Below, piece by piece: positions 8,315 through 16,305 of a stretch of DNA of 64,000 bases. The position numbers and the translations under genes are program-made. The notes under the pieces are model-generated. The model searched no databases and had not been told where the DNA came from. It was given only the letters and a program-made list of their open reading frames with translations. The stretch spans positions 372,001 to 436,000 of the forward strand of contig CBDDKZ010000003.1 in NCBI GenBank assembly GCA_965230415.1, written 5' to 3'. This DNA is from CBDDKZ01 sp965230415 (GTDB lineage Bacteria; Bacteroidota; Bacteroidia; Cytophagales; JAAEPT01). Positions within the stretch are counted from its first letter, which is position 1; every line of letters starts with the position of its first letter.

Positions 8315-8619
8315 TCACCTATTCGGTAGATACTCACTTCAACCTTATGCCATAGTTGAGGCATGAGTTTCTAAAGGGTTTCAGTCACCTATTCGGTAGA
8401 TACTCACTTCAACCCTGGGGGTGTAAATGGTGAGTATCAAGGAGAAGTTTCAGTCACCTATTCGGTAGATACTCACTTCAACCAATTGCCTGAGCCCCAA
8501 AAGGGCAAGAAGGAAGTTTCAGTCACCTATTCGGTAGATACTCACTTCAACAATGTTCCATCTTCATAGAGGAGGAGTGTTCCGTTTCAGTCACCTATTC
8601 GGTAGATACTCACTTCAAC
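8315..8619 (-). CRISPR. CRISPR array A2
   Basis: Full A-type 36-nt repeats at 8378, 8447, 8516 and 8584, plus a partial distal repeat at 8315-8343 split by the hairpin. Spacers are 32-34 nt. Repeats equal those of A1, and no spacer is shared with A1, so the arrays diverged in content after duplication. The leader is at 8620-8815. Confidence 0.95.
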
Positions 8620-8815
8620 ACTACTTTTTCACAAGTAGCTTTATTACAGTTATTTAACCCTAAATTTCGCCACAACAAAACGCCCGTTTTCGACATTTGT
8701 CTATTTTTTCGGTATTTTATGTACCAACTGTCAATGAACGCTAATTTCTGCATACTAACGGCTAACTGTCTCTTCGTAAATATAGGTCAATAATATTCAA
8801 AAGTACAACAAAAAT
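8620..8815 (-). promoter_or_regulatory. Leader of array A2
   Basis: Nearly identical to the A1 leader, including CTACTT-N6-AAGTAG next to the repeat and CAAAAGTA near cas2; a short ~10-base repeat present in A1 (around AAATATGTC) is missing. Confidence 0.65.
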
Positions 8816-9115
8816 TCAGATTATTAAGGTGAGTAAATCACCAACCAAATAAGGTAAATCCAACGAAACGTTTCCCAACGTTTGCATCAACAAAAATTGC
8901 TGTTTGGGTATTTTAATAACTATTAATTGTGCAGCGCTATCTCCGGTGTTACACAATGCCTTTAACCCTTTCCAGAGTTCGGTGTTACTTACCGGGTCAT
9001 GCGGTCCAACGAATAACGAGAGCTGAATTCGTTCATAACCCGCTGCGATGAGTAGTTTTGACAATTTAGTCCTAATGCGATCATCTTCAATGTCGTAGCT
9101 TACTAAATGTATCAT
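8816..9115 (-). CDS. cas2: CRISPR-associated endonuclease Cas2 (unit 2)
   Basis: 99 residues, identical to the unit 1 Cas2 apart from Leu for Val in IQLSLFVG. The SYDIEDDR metal-site region is intact. The start overlaps the stop of the preceding truncated cas1 by four bases. The very low divergence from unit 1 indicates recent duplication or gene conversion. Confidence 0.95.
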   Translation of the reverse strand: MIHLVSYDIEDDRIRTKLSKLLIAAGYERIQLSLFVGPHDPVSNTELWKGLKALCNTGDSAAQLIVIKIPKQQFLLMQTLGNVSLDLPYLVGDLLTLII

Positions 9116-9873
9116 ATTTTGATTTTTTTGATTAAACGTAATAATTCATTGCAATACAACATGGTATGATTTCTGAAAGTACTGGTTTCGTCGTTAAAGG
9201 TTGTCCTGGATTCAACCAGCTGGCGAAACGCCGGAACGAGTATTTTCTTATCTTCTTTGTTCAGATAATATCCGTTATCCGTGTAGGCAAAATGTTTTTC
9301 GTTCAATTCATCCGTCTGGAAAAGTGTATGTATTAACTGATCAATATACGGCCGAAATGGTTCAATCAGATCAAATACCAGCGCCGTTTTTTTATAGTTT
9401 TCTGCATGCAAAAAACCGATATAGGGATCCAGTCCTACGGAAAAAACGGCTTGTTCAATGATGGCATAGGTCATCCCATAACCATAATTAATGGCCGCAT
9501 TGAATATGTCTCTGGCTGGCCGCCGGGTTCTGACATTAAATTGATATTTTTCAGGTAACAAAGTCGAAAGCTGCTTCCAGTAGTTTTTGGAAATACTTCC
9601 CTCAATTCCCATGATATTATTTCTGCAGTTTTGTATTTGTTCGTTTTCAAAGTTTTGAAATCCGGCTTTTTTCTGATGAACAAATACCTGAAACTGTTCA
9701 GCCAGACTTTGACGGTGTTTGTGATTTCGTTCAATATACTTAAGGACAATTACTTGCCTTGAAAACTTTAGGCTCAAACTTTCAAGTATAAACGCGGTCG
9801 CTCCGGTGCTTCGCGCAAAGAGCATTTGCTTGTACCGTACGGAAGCCAGATTGGAAAAATACGGACTCATCAT
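9112..9873 (-). CDS. cas1: Cas1 lacking 83 N-terminal residues (unit 2)
   Basis: 253 residues, differing from the unit 1 copy at only a handful of positions (for example NVRTRR for NARTRR and FQTDELN for FQANELN). It starts at MMSPYF and keeps Glu91, His156, Asp168 and Glu171. The upstream border with a REP-like element is the same as in unit 1, so the truncation happened before this duplication. The upstream neighbour on the minus strand is array B2, from whose promoter it could be read. Confidence 0.85.
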   Translation of the reverse strand: MMSPYFSNLASVRYKQMLFARSTGATAFILESLSLKFSRQVIVLKYIERNHKHRQSLAEQFQVFVHQKKAGFQNFENEQIQNCRNNIMGIEGSISKNYWKQLSTLLPEKYQFNVRTRRPARDIFNAAINYGYGMTYAIIEQAVFSVGLDPYIGFLHAENYKKTALVFDLIEPFRPYIDQLIHTLFQTDELNEKHFAYTDNGYYLNKEDKKILVPAFRQLVESRTTFNDETSTFRNHTMLYCNELLRLIKKIKI

Positions 9874-9878
9874 GCGCG

Positions 9879-9949
9879 CACCCTGCCCGCTGCGCTCCCT
9901 GGCTCCTCACTAAAACAGTTCACTGAACTGTTTCTTAACGCGCGGCCCT
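9879..9949. repeat. REP-like element at the cas1 truncation point (unit 2)
   Basis: Same sequence and place as 7257-7327: hairpin CAGTTCACTGAACTG and GCGCGGCCCT, then a B-repeat remnant. Confidence 0.8.
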
Positions 9950-10006
9950 CTTTCAACTAGATACTTACTTCAGAATTCTTCACTTTCACTATCACACCGA
10001 AAAACC

Positions 10007-10078
10007 TCACCCTGCCCGCTGCCCTCCCTGGCTCGTCACTAAAATAGTCCACCGGACTATTTCTTAACGCTTCGTCCT
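10007..10078. repeat. REP-like element inside a B-type repeat (unit 2)
   Basis: TCACCCTGCCCGCTGCCC, hairpin AGTCCACCGGACT, then TTCGTCCT; continues into CTTTCAACCAGATAC, the end of a B repeat with the CCAG variant. Confidence 0.8.
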
Positions 10079-10631
10079 CTTTCAACCAGATACTTACTTC
10101 AATTTATCGCCCTATTTGGCCTTCCATTCCTTAGTTGTAGTCACCTTTCAACTAGATACTTACTTCAATTACTGATATAAAATATAAATCTATTAAAGAG
10201 TTGTAGTCACCTTTCAACTAGATACTTACTTCAATGGATTTGGCAAGAATTAAAGGTCTAGATTAGTTGTAGTCACCTTTCAACTAGATACTTACTTCAA
10301 TCGGACTTAAGGAGTATACCATCACTGAAATGTTGTAGTCACCTTTCAACTAGATACTTACTTCAATAGAAAAGTTTTCAACCGCAATAGCTATCGTGTT
10401 GTAGTCACCTTTCAACTAGATACTTACTTCAATAAAAAGATGAGAAATTTAATTAAAAAAGCAGTTGTAGTCACCTTTCAACTAGATACTTACTTCAATA
10501 GAAAAGTTTTCAACCGCAATAGCTATCGTGTTGTAGTCACCTTTCAACTAGATACTTACTTCAATACAACTCTTAAAAGAGAAATAAGAGAATTAGTTGT
10601 AGTCACCTTTCAACTAGATACTTACTTCAAT
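10079..10631 (-). CRISPR. CRISPR array B2
   Basis: Eight full 36-nt B-type repeats at 10134, 10200, 10266, 10332, 10398, 10464, 10530 and 10596, all exactly 66 nt apart (30-nt spacers), plus a partial distal repeat ending at 10103. The partial repeat has AACCAGAT where the full ones have AACTAGAT. The spacers at 10368-10397 and 10500-10529 are identical, pointing to internal duplication or repeat acquisition. Confidence 0.95.
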
Positions 10632-10797
10632 GTACCTCAAAGCATTTTACTGACAAACAGTGTCTTAGCCCAGAAACCAAACACAAAAACGAGTGTATAA
10701 TTTGTATTTTCAAACATTTCGAAGTCATTTTTTAATTCCTATTCTGGCTCAAATTCTTTTCAGGTACTCTGCAAAGATACTAAAATTAAGCCAAAAT
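10632..10797 (-). promoter_or_regulatory. Leader of array B2 with promoter
   Basis: Matches leader B1 from GTACCTCAAAGC onward. On the minus strand TATCTTTG (10772-10779) and TTTTGG (10791-10796) give the same promoter as at B1. Confidence 0.7.
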
Positions 10798-10925
10798 GTA
10801 GTACAATTATTAGTTATAACATGCAAGTTTAGCTTTAATAACCAAGTCACGATAAATTACCCCACCAGACGGGCCTTGATAAAACCGCGTCAAGAAAATC
10901 AATGTAAACGAAATCCATTTGAATC
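10798..10925. repeat. Conserved block upstream of leader B2 (diverged copy)
   Basis: Same block as 7781-7905 with scattered substitutions, such as TTATAACATGCAAG for TTATAGCAGCTAG. The reading frame found in the other copies is not kept. Confidence 0.5.
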
Positions 10926-10997
10926 CCACCCTGCTCACTTCGTTTTCTGGCCGCGCACTAAAATAACCCACCGGGTTATTTCTTAGTGCTCCGTCCT
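10926..10997. repeat. REP-like element at the distal end of array A3
   Basis: CCCACCCTGCTCACTTCG, CTGGCCGCGCACTAAAA, hairpin TAACCCACCGGGTTA, ending CTCCGTCCT. Both arms differ together from other copies, so pairing is kept. A repeat end (CAGTAGATACTCACTTCAAC) follows. Confidence 0.75.
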
Positions 10998-11638
10998 CAG
11001 TAGATACTCACTTCAACTCGGAATATTTTTCCAATAAGGCGAAAAAATAGAGTTTTAGTCACCTCACCTTGCCCGCTACGCTTTCTGGCTCCTTGCTAAA
11101 ATGATCTGCTAGATCATTTCTTAACGCGCGGCCCTGGTAGACACTCACTTCAACATGAGGGTATCATCTTCCGATATACAAATGGAGTTTCAGTCACCTA
11201 TTCGGTAGATACTCACTTCAACAAAAGTTTACAGTCCCATCGACGGATCGGAAAGTTTCAGTCACCTATTCGGTAGATACTCACTTCAACTGAAGAGCAG
11301 AAAAATATCCAATGGATGATCGAACGTTTCAGTCACCTATTCGGTAGATACTCACTTCAACAATTGCTGAAGGGCGCACTCAGCGCCCCGGTACAGTTTC
11401 AGTCACCTATTCGGTAGATACTCACTTCAACCTTTGCGCCCAACTGAAGGAAAAATATTCTGAGTTTCAGTCACCTATTCGGTAGATACTCACTTCAACT
11501 TCCAAGAAAGGCCACTATTGGCTCTTGGAAAGAGTTTCAGTCACCTATTCGGTAGATACTCACTTCAACTGTGCACGGGATCAGTATGATTATACTGTTG
11601 TTGTTTCAGTCACCTATTCGGTAGATACTCACTTCAAC
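10998..11638 (-). CRISPR. CRISPR array A3
   Basis: Seven full A-type repeats at 11187, 11255, 11326, 11396, 11464, 11534 and 11603, with 32-35-nt spacers. The distal part (10998-11152) has a repeat end, one spacer, and a repeat split by a REP-like element after GTTTTAGTCACC; its second part carries GGTAGACACTC. The leader is at 11639-11844. Confidence 0.95.
11064..11135. repeat. REP-like element inside an A-type repeat of array A3
   Basis: It follows TTTTAGTCACC, starts TCACCTTGCCCGCTACGC, has hairpin TGATCTGCTAGATCA and ends GCGCGGCCCT; the repeat resumes at GGTAGACACTCACTTCAAC. Confidence 0.8.
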
Positions 11639-11844
11639 ACTACTTTTTCACAAGTAGCTGTATAACAATTACTTAAACTTAAATTCCACCCCGGCAAAAC
11701 GCCCAAATCCGGCAAATGACTCATTTTTACGTTGCTTCTAACTATTAATTTCTTCATGTCAAAGAACGTTGTTTTTCATTCCTGTTCTTTGTTTAGAACC
11801 ATACCTAAAGATACGCTTTTATACCTATTTAAAACAGCAATTTT
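11639..11844 (-). promoter_or_regulatory. Leader of array A3
   Basis: Begins with the conserved CTACTT-N6-AAGTAG hairpin, then diverges from the A1/A2 leaders and matches A4 (TGTATAACAATTACTTAAAC). CTAAAGATA near 11804 reads TATCTTTAG on the minus strand, close to a -7 box. Confidence 0.6.
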
Positions 11845-12144
11845 TTATATTATTAGTGTTTGCTGATCGCCACAAAGATAAGCGATATCCAATAATTGAT
11901 TTCCTAATATATGCATTCCCTTAAATTGCTCTTTCGAAACCTTTATTACAATGAGTTGTGAGGTCGAATCTTCTGTATTACACCATTCTTTAAGAAAACG
12001 CCACAGTTTGCTGTTCTTGACTGGGTCATGTATGCCAACAAATACAGATAGTTGCAAGCGTTCATAGCCTTCTGCGATTAACATTTTGGCTATTTTCGTT
12101 CTTATTCGGTCAATTTCTATGTCATAGCTTATTAAATAGATCAT
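11845..12144 (-). CDS. cas2: CRISPR-associated endonuclease Cas2 (unit 3)
   Basis: 99 residues, MIYLISYDIEIDRIRTKI start, intact SYDI metal-site Asp. It belongs to the unit 4 lineage (two residue differences: TSQL/ASQL and GMHI/RMHI) and is clearly different from units 1 and 2. The start overlaps the cas1 stop by four bases. Confidence 0.95.
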   Translation of the reverse strand: MIYLISYDIEIDRIRTKIAKMLIAEGYERLQLSVFVGIHDPVKNSKLWRFLKEWCNTEDSTSQLIVIKVSKEQFKGMHILGNQLLDIAYLCGDQQTLII

Positions 12145-12902
12145 ATTTCAATAGTTTTAATCCGTTTCAAAAGATCGTTGCAGTACAATAGGGTATGATT
12201 GCGAAAACTACCATAGGCGTCTCTAAATTGTACTCTGGATTCAATCATTTGTCTCATCGCAGGAATGAATATTTTCTTTCCATCTTTGTTTAAAAAATAG
12301 CCTCCATTTTTAGCTGCAAAATGCTTTTCGTCCATTTCTTTCGTTTGGAATAATTCAAATACCAAGTGATCTATGTATGGTCTAAATGGTTCTATTATAT
12401 CAAAAACTAACGCCGTTTTTTTGTAGTTTTCAGCATGCAGCAATCCAATAAAAGGATCAAAACCTACAGAAAAAATGGCCTGCTCGATAATGGAATAAGT
12501 CATCCCATATCCATAATTAATCGCCGCATTAAATATATCCTTGGCCGGTCGTCGGGTCCTAGCTTTAAATTGATGTTTTTCAGGTAGCAGACGAGCAATC
12601 ATGTTCCAATAGTTTCTGGAAATGCTACCCTCAATTCCCATGATATTGTTTCTGCAGTTTTGTATAGGTTCGTTTTCAAAGTTTTGAAATCCGGCTTTTT
12701 TCTGATGAACAAATACCTGAAACTGTTCAGCCAGACTTTGACGGTGTTTGTGATTTCGTTCAATATACTTAAGGACAATTACTTGCCTTGAAAACTTTAG
12801 GCTCAAACTTTCAAGTATAAACGCGGTCGCTCCGTTGCTTCGCGCAAAGAGCATTTGCTTATACCGTACAGAGGCCAGATTGGAAAAATACGGACTCATC
12901 AT
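12141..12902 (-). CDS. cas1: Cas1 lacking 83 N-terminal residues, mosaic (unit 3)
   Basis: 253 residues starting MMSPYF. Up to about residue 82 it matches the unit 1/2 copies (SNLASVRYKQMLFARS, HQKKAGFQNFENE), but from IMGIEGSISRNYW on it matches the full-length unit 4 Cas1 (NMIARLLPEKHQFKARTRR, FSVGFDPFIG). The switch lies near the conserved CRNNIMGIEGS block, so it arose by recombination or gene conversion. Catalytic Glu91, His156, Asp168 and Glu171 are kept. The upstream border is GTGCCTGAACTCACCC joined to the REP-like element. Confidence 0.85.
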   Translation of the reverse strand: MMSPYFSNLASVRYKQMLFARSNGATAFILESLSLKFSRQVIVLKYIERNHKHRQSLAEQFQVFVHQKKAGFQNFENEPIQNCRNNIMGIEGSISRNYWNMIARLLPEKHQFKARTRRPAKDIFNAAINYGYGMTYSIIEQAIFSVGFDPFIGLLHAENYKKTALVFDIIEPFRPYIDHLVFELFQTKEMDEKHFAAKNGGYFLNKDGKKIFIPAMRQMIESRVQFRDAYGSFRNHTLLYCNDLLKRIKTIEI

Positions 12903-12914
12903 ACGTGCCTGAAC

Positions 12915-12986
12915 TCACCCTGCCCGCCGCGCTTCCTGGCTCCTTGCTAAAACAGTTCACTGAACTGTTTCTTAACGCGCGGCCCT
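12915..12986. repeat. REP-like element at the cas1 truncation point (unit 3)
   Basis: TCACCCTGCCCGCCGCGC, hairpin CAGTTCACTGAACTG, GCGCGGCCCT. In full-length cas1 the matching place reads CCTGAATCTCACCCATATT, so the join is at CTCACCC, shared by gene and element. Confidence 0.8.
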
Positions 12987-13043
12987 CTTTCAACTAGATA
13001 CTTACTTCAGAATTCTTCACTTTCACTATCACACCGAAAAACC

Positions 13044-13115
13044 TCACCCTGCCCGCTGCCCTCCCTGGCTCGTCACTAAAATAGTCCACCGGACTATTTC
13101 TTAACGCTTCGTCCT
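13044..13115. repeat. REP-like element inside a B-type repeat (unit 3)
   Basis: Same as 10007-10078, including the TTCGTCCT end, and continues into CTTTCAACCAGATAC. Confidence 0.8.
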
Positions 13116-13470
13116 CTTTCAACCAGATACTTACTTCAATTCTATGATGGGCCAGGTGGATAGCTTGCCTGTTGTAGTCACCTTTCAACCAGATACTTAC
13201 TTCAATTCTGTCGCATTTGGCGTGGTGGTATTCGCTAGTTGTAGTCACCTTTCAACCAGATACTTACTTCAATTTCAGGTTTTTTAATGCGTTTGCACGA
13301 CCTGTTGTAGTCACCTTTCAACCAGATACTTACTTCAATCGGCAGCCCTGTTTCGTTTGCTGAATTCAGTTGTAGTCACCTTTCAACCAGATACTTACTT
13401 CAATACGAAAATAAAGGTGTTATAAGTGGGGCGAGTTGTAGTCACCTTTCAACCAGATACTTACTTCAAT
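13116..13470 (-). CRISPR. CRISPR array B3
   Basis: Five full B-type repeats at 13171, 13238, 13304, 13369 and 13435, plus a partial distal repeat ending at 13140. All carry the AACCAGAT variant, found in B2 only in its partial distal repeat. Spacers are 29-31 nt. No spacer is shared with B1 or B2. Confidence 0.95.
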
Positions 13471-13637
13471 GTACCTCAAAGCATTTTACTGACAAACAGT
13501 GCCTTAGCCCAGAAAGCAAACACAAAAACGAGTGTATGATTTGTGTTTTCAAACATTTCGAAGTCATTTTTTAATTCCTATTCTGGCTCAAATTCTTTTC
13601 AGGTACTCTGCAAAGATACTAAAATTAAGCCAAAAAT
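13471..13637 (-). promoter_or_regulatory. Leader of array B3 with promoter
   Basis: Essentially identical to leader B1. Minus-strand TATCTTTG (13611-13618) and TTTTTGG (13630-13636) form the predicted promoter. Confidence 0.7.
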
Positions 13638-13763
13638 GCGGTACAATTACTAGTTATAGCAGCTAGTTTAGCTTTAATAACCAAGTCACGATACATTTCC
13701 CCACCAGACGGGCCTTGATAAAATGGCGTCAAGAAAATCAATGTAAACGAAATCCATTTGAAT
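13638..13763. repeat. Conserved block upstream of leader B3
   Basis: Nearly identical to 7781-7905 (one TTGCCC/TTGCTC difference at its end). No supported gene. Confidence 0.5.
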
Positions 13764-13835
13764 CTCACCTTGCCCACTTCGTTTTCTGGCCGCGCACTAA
13801 AACAGTTCACAGAACTGTTTATAAACGTTTGCCCC
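13764..13835. repeat. REP-like element (variant) at the unit 3 border
   Basis: Same diverged sub-type as 7906-7978, with hairpin CAGTTCACAGAACTG. Confidence 0.65.
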
Positions 13836-14048
13836 TTGTTTGAGCAGGATTGAGCGTAAAGAATTGATTCAGTGAATACAATTTAGTAAAAGGCCCGGAT
13901 GCGTCGAGGGTTTATACATCCTAAACCAATCGCATTTATTTTTAGCTGTTTATCACAGTCTTGGTCTTTTGGTTCTTTTTGAAACAAGTCAAAAGAACGA
14001 AATGGATGACTACTCTTGCTCAATACTCAAACTGTTGCTGTTTTGCCT
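13836..14048. repeat. ~200-bp duplicated segment, copy 2
   Basis: Second copy of 7979-8189; the pair shows that units 1 and 3 share their right flank, whereas unit 2 lacks this segment. Confidence 0.65.
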
Positions 14049-14108
14049 CCCCGCAACCTGGCCCGTCACTAAAATAGTTCACCGGACTATTTCTTAACGC
14101 TCCGTCCT
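14049..14108. repeat. REP-like element at the distal end of array A4
   Basis: CCCCGCAACCTGGCCCGTCAC, hairpin arms AGTTC/GGACT, CTCCGTCCT, then CAGTAGATACTCA. Counterpart of 8190-8249. Confidence 0.7.
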
Positions 14109-14151
14109 CAGTAGATACTCAAATGCATTGTTACAAACGATTCTATTTCAG

Positions 14152-14173
14152 CCTGTCCCGGCGAACGTCGGGA
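14152..14173. repeat. Short hairpin inserted in a CRISPR repeat (copy 3)
   Basis: TCCCGGCG-AA-CGTCGGGA between TTTCAG and TCACCTATTCGG, as at 5731 and 8293. Confidence 0.7.
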
Positions 14174-15799
14174 TCACCTATTCGGTAGATACTCACTTCA
14201 ATAGTAATCAGGTACAATAAACTGGAAATAAAAATTGTTTCAGTCACCTATTCGGTAGATACTCACTTCAATCACCTTCTTAGAAGGCGCTGAGACAATT
14301 GAGGAGTTTCAGTCACCTATTCGGTAGATACTCACTTCAATCGTCCACGGAAGGTGCTGTGAAAACGGCAAAAAGTTTCAGTCACCTATTCGGTAGATAC
14401 TCACTTCAATGAATCAATGAGATCCCTTCAGGAGAAAACTGGGTTTCAGTCACCTATTCGGTAGATACTCACTTCAATAGCAGCTGGCCACAATATCATA
14501 GGCATTTGTGAGTTTCAGTCACCTATTCGGTAGATACTCACTTCAATGGTAAAGATTTACTTGGCGGAAAACCCGCATGCCGTTTCAGTCACCTATTCGG
14601 TAGATACTCACTTCAATAGAAGTAGATTTTTGTCAGGAGATGGTAAAAAAGTTTCAGTCACCTATTCGGTAGATACTCACTTCAATTATCCGCAAATTGG
14701 ATACGGAATTTAAAAAAAAGTTTCAGTCACCTATTCGGTAGATACTCACTTCAATCACCTTCTTAGAAGGCGCTGAGACAATTGAGGAGTTTCAGTCACC
14801 TATTCGGTAGATACTCACTTCAATATGAAAGTGCACTAAGGTTCCTCGCACTCCAAAGTGTTTCAGTCACCTATTCGGTAGATACTCACTTCAATCCTCG
14901 AGGGCATGCTTCTAGTCGACGTTTTCAGTTTCAGTCACCTATTCGGTAGATACTCACTTCAATCTTTGCCGACGCCATTTGGGGATATTCCCTAGAGTTT
15001 CAGTCACCTATTCGGTAGATACTCACTTCAATAACCGGCATACACCGAACCTTGAATATTAAAGTGGTTTCAGTCACCTATTCGGTAGATACTCACTTCA
15101 ACAAGAGACTTCCAAGAGAAGTTTCTTATGCACCACGTTTTAGTCACCTATTCGGTAGATACTCACTTCAACTTTCACATCAAGAAGATGGATGTGATTT
15201 TGAAATCGTTTTAGTCACCTATTCGGTAGATACTCACTTCAACTTCGCCAGAAACCCGTGAATTTCTGGAAAAACAGTTTTAGTCACCTATTCGGTAGAT
15301 ACTCACTTCAACTTTGCCAGTAGGTTCGTGAAAATATTAGAAGAAAGTTTTAGTCACCTATTCGGTAGATACTCACTTCAACCAGTTTCACTTTGCGCCG
15401 ATGCCGATGCTGGTGAGTTTTAGTCACCTATTCGGTAGATACTCACTTCAACAGGTCTTGGGTGGACAGTATCGACTTCGTGGGGGTTTTAGTCACCTAT
15501 TCGGTAGATACTCACTTCAACGAACATTCCCGCCAACCATGGTGTGTTAGCTCCGTGTTTTAGTCACCTATTCGGTAGATACTCACTTCAACGCGGGATA
15601 AAAATCGGCATTACGGAGTCAGATGGTTTTAGTCACCTATTCGGTAGATACTCACTTCAACTATCGGTCCCACCAGACCGATACGCTGCATTTCGTTTTA
15701 GTCACCTATTCGGTAGATACTCACTTCAACGAGGGTGGCGATACCATCCCAATTACAAATAGCGTTTTAGTCACCTATTCGGTAGATACTCACTTCAAC
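14174..15799 (-). CRISPR. CRISPR array A4 (largest; two repeat variants)
   Basis: Twenty-three full 36-nt repeats from 14237 to 15799 plus a partial distal repeat at 14174-14202; spacers are 32-35 nt. The twelve distal repeats (14237 to 15032) start GTTTCAG and end TTCAAT on the plus strand. The repeat at 15067 starts GTTTCAG but ends TTCAAC. The ten leader-proximal repeats start GTTTTAG and end TTCAAC. The spacer at 14273-14305 is repeated at 14756-14788. It is next to the full RT-cas1-cas2 set and is probably the most active array. Confidence 0.96.
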
Positions 15800-16005
15800 A
15801 CTATTTTTTTACAAGTAGCTGTATAACAATTACTTAAACTTAAATTCCACCCCGACCAAACGGCCAAATCCGGCAAATGACTCATTTTTATGTTGCTTCT
15901 AACTATTAATTTCTTCATGTCAAAGAACGTTGTTTTTCATTCCTGTTCTTTGTTTAGAACCATACCTAAAGATAAGTTTTTATACCTATTTAAAACAGTA
16001 ATTTT
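15800..16005 (-). promoter_or_regulatory. Leader of array A4
   Basis: Very similar to leader A3. Starts with CTATTT-N6-AAGTAG, the same inverted repeat with one mismatch. CTAAAGATA near 15966 could serve as a weak -7 box on the minus strand. Confidence 0.6.
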
Positions 16006-16305
16006 TTATATTATTAGTGTTTGCTGATCGCCACAAAGATAAGCGATATCCAATAATTGATTTCCTAATATATGCATTCTCTTAAATTGCTCTTTCGAAA
16101 CCTTTATTACAATGAGTTGTGAGGCCGAATCTTCTGTATTACACCATTCTTTAAGAAAACGCCACAGTTTACTGTTCTTGACTGGGTCATGTATGCCAAC
16201 AAATACAGATAATTGCAAGCGTTCATAGCCTTCTGCGATTAACATTTTGGCTATTTTCGTTCTTATTCGGTCAATTTCTATGTCATAGCTTATTAAATAG
16301 ATCAT
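16006..16305 (-). CDS. cas2: CRISPR-associated endonuclease Cas2 (unit 4)
   Basis: 99 residues, MIYLISYDIEIDRIRTKI start, with the Cas2 metal-site Asp and LQLSVFVG strand intact. It overlaps the stop of full-length cas1 by four bases and completes the RT-cas1-cas2 adaptation operon next to array A4. It differs from unit 3 at two residues. Confidence 0.96.
   Translation of the reverse strand: MIYLISYDIEIDRIRTKIAKMLIAEGYERLQLSVFVGIHDPVKNSKLWRFLKEWCNTEDSASQLIVIKVSKEQFKRMHILGNQLLDIAYLCGDQQTLII

Noticed and set aside
7457..13470. B arrays as type II CRISPR (36-nt repeats, 30-nt spacers)
   Set aside because: No Cas9, tracrRNA-like anti-repeat or type II cas1/cas2 seen in the window; repeats share ancestry with the A arrays. 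Left as a question for the whole genome.
15052..15826. Several plus-strand frames with repeated peptide TYSVDTHFN or FSHLFGRYSLQ
   Set aside because: These are translations of the CRISPR repeats of array A4; similar frames occur at 5866-6171 and 10440-10700. The 36-nt period keeps them open by chance.
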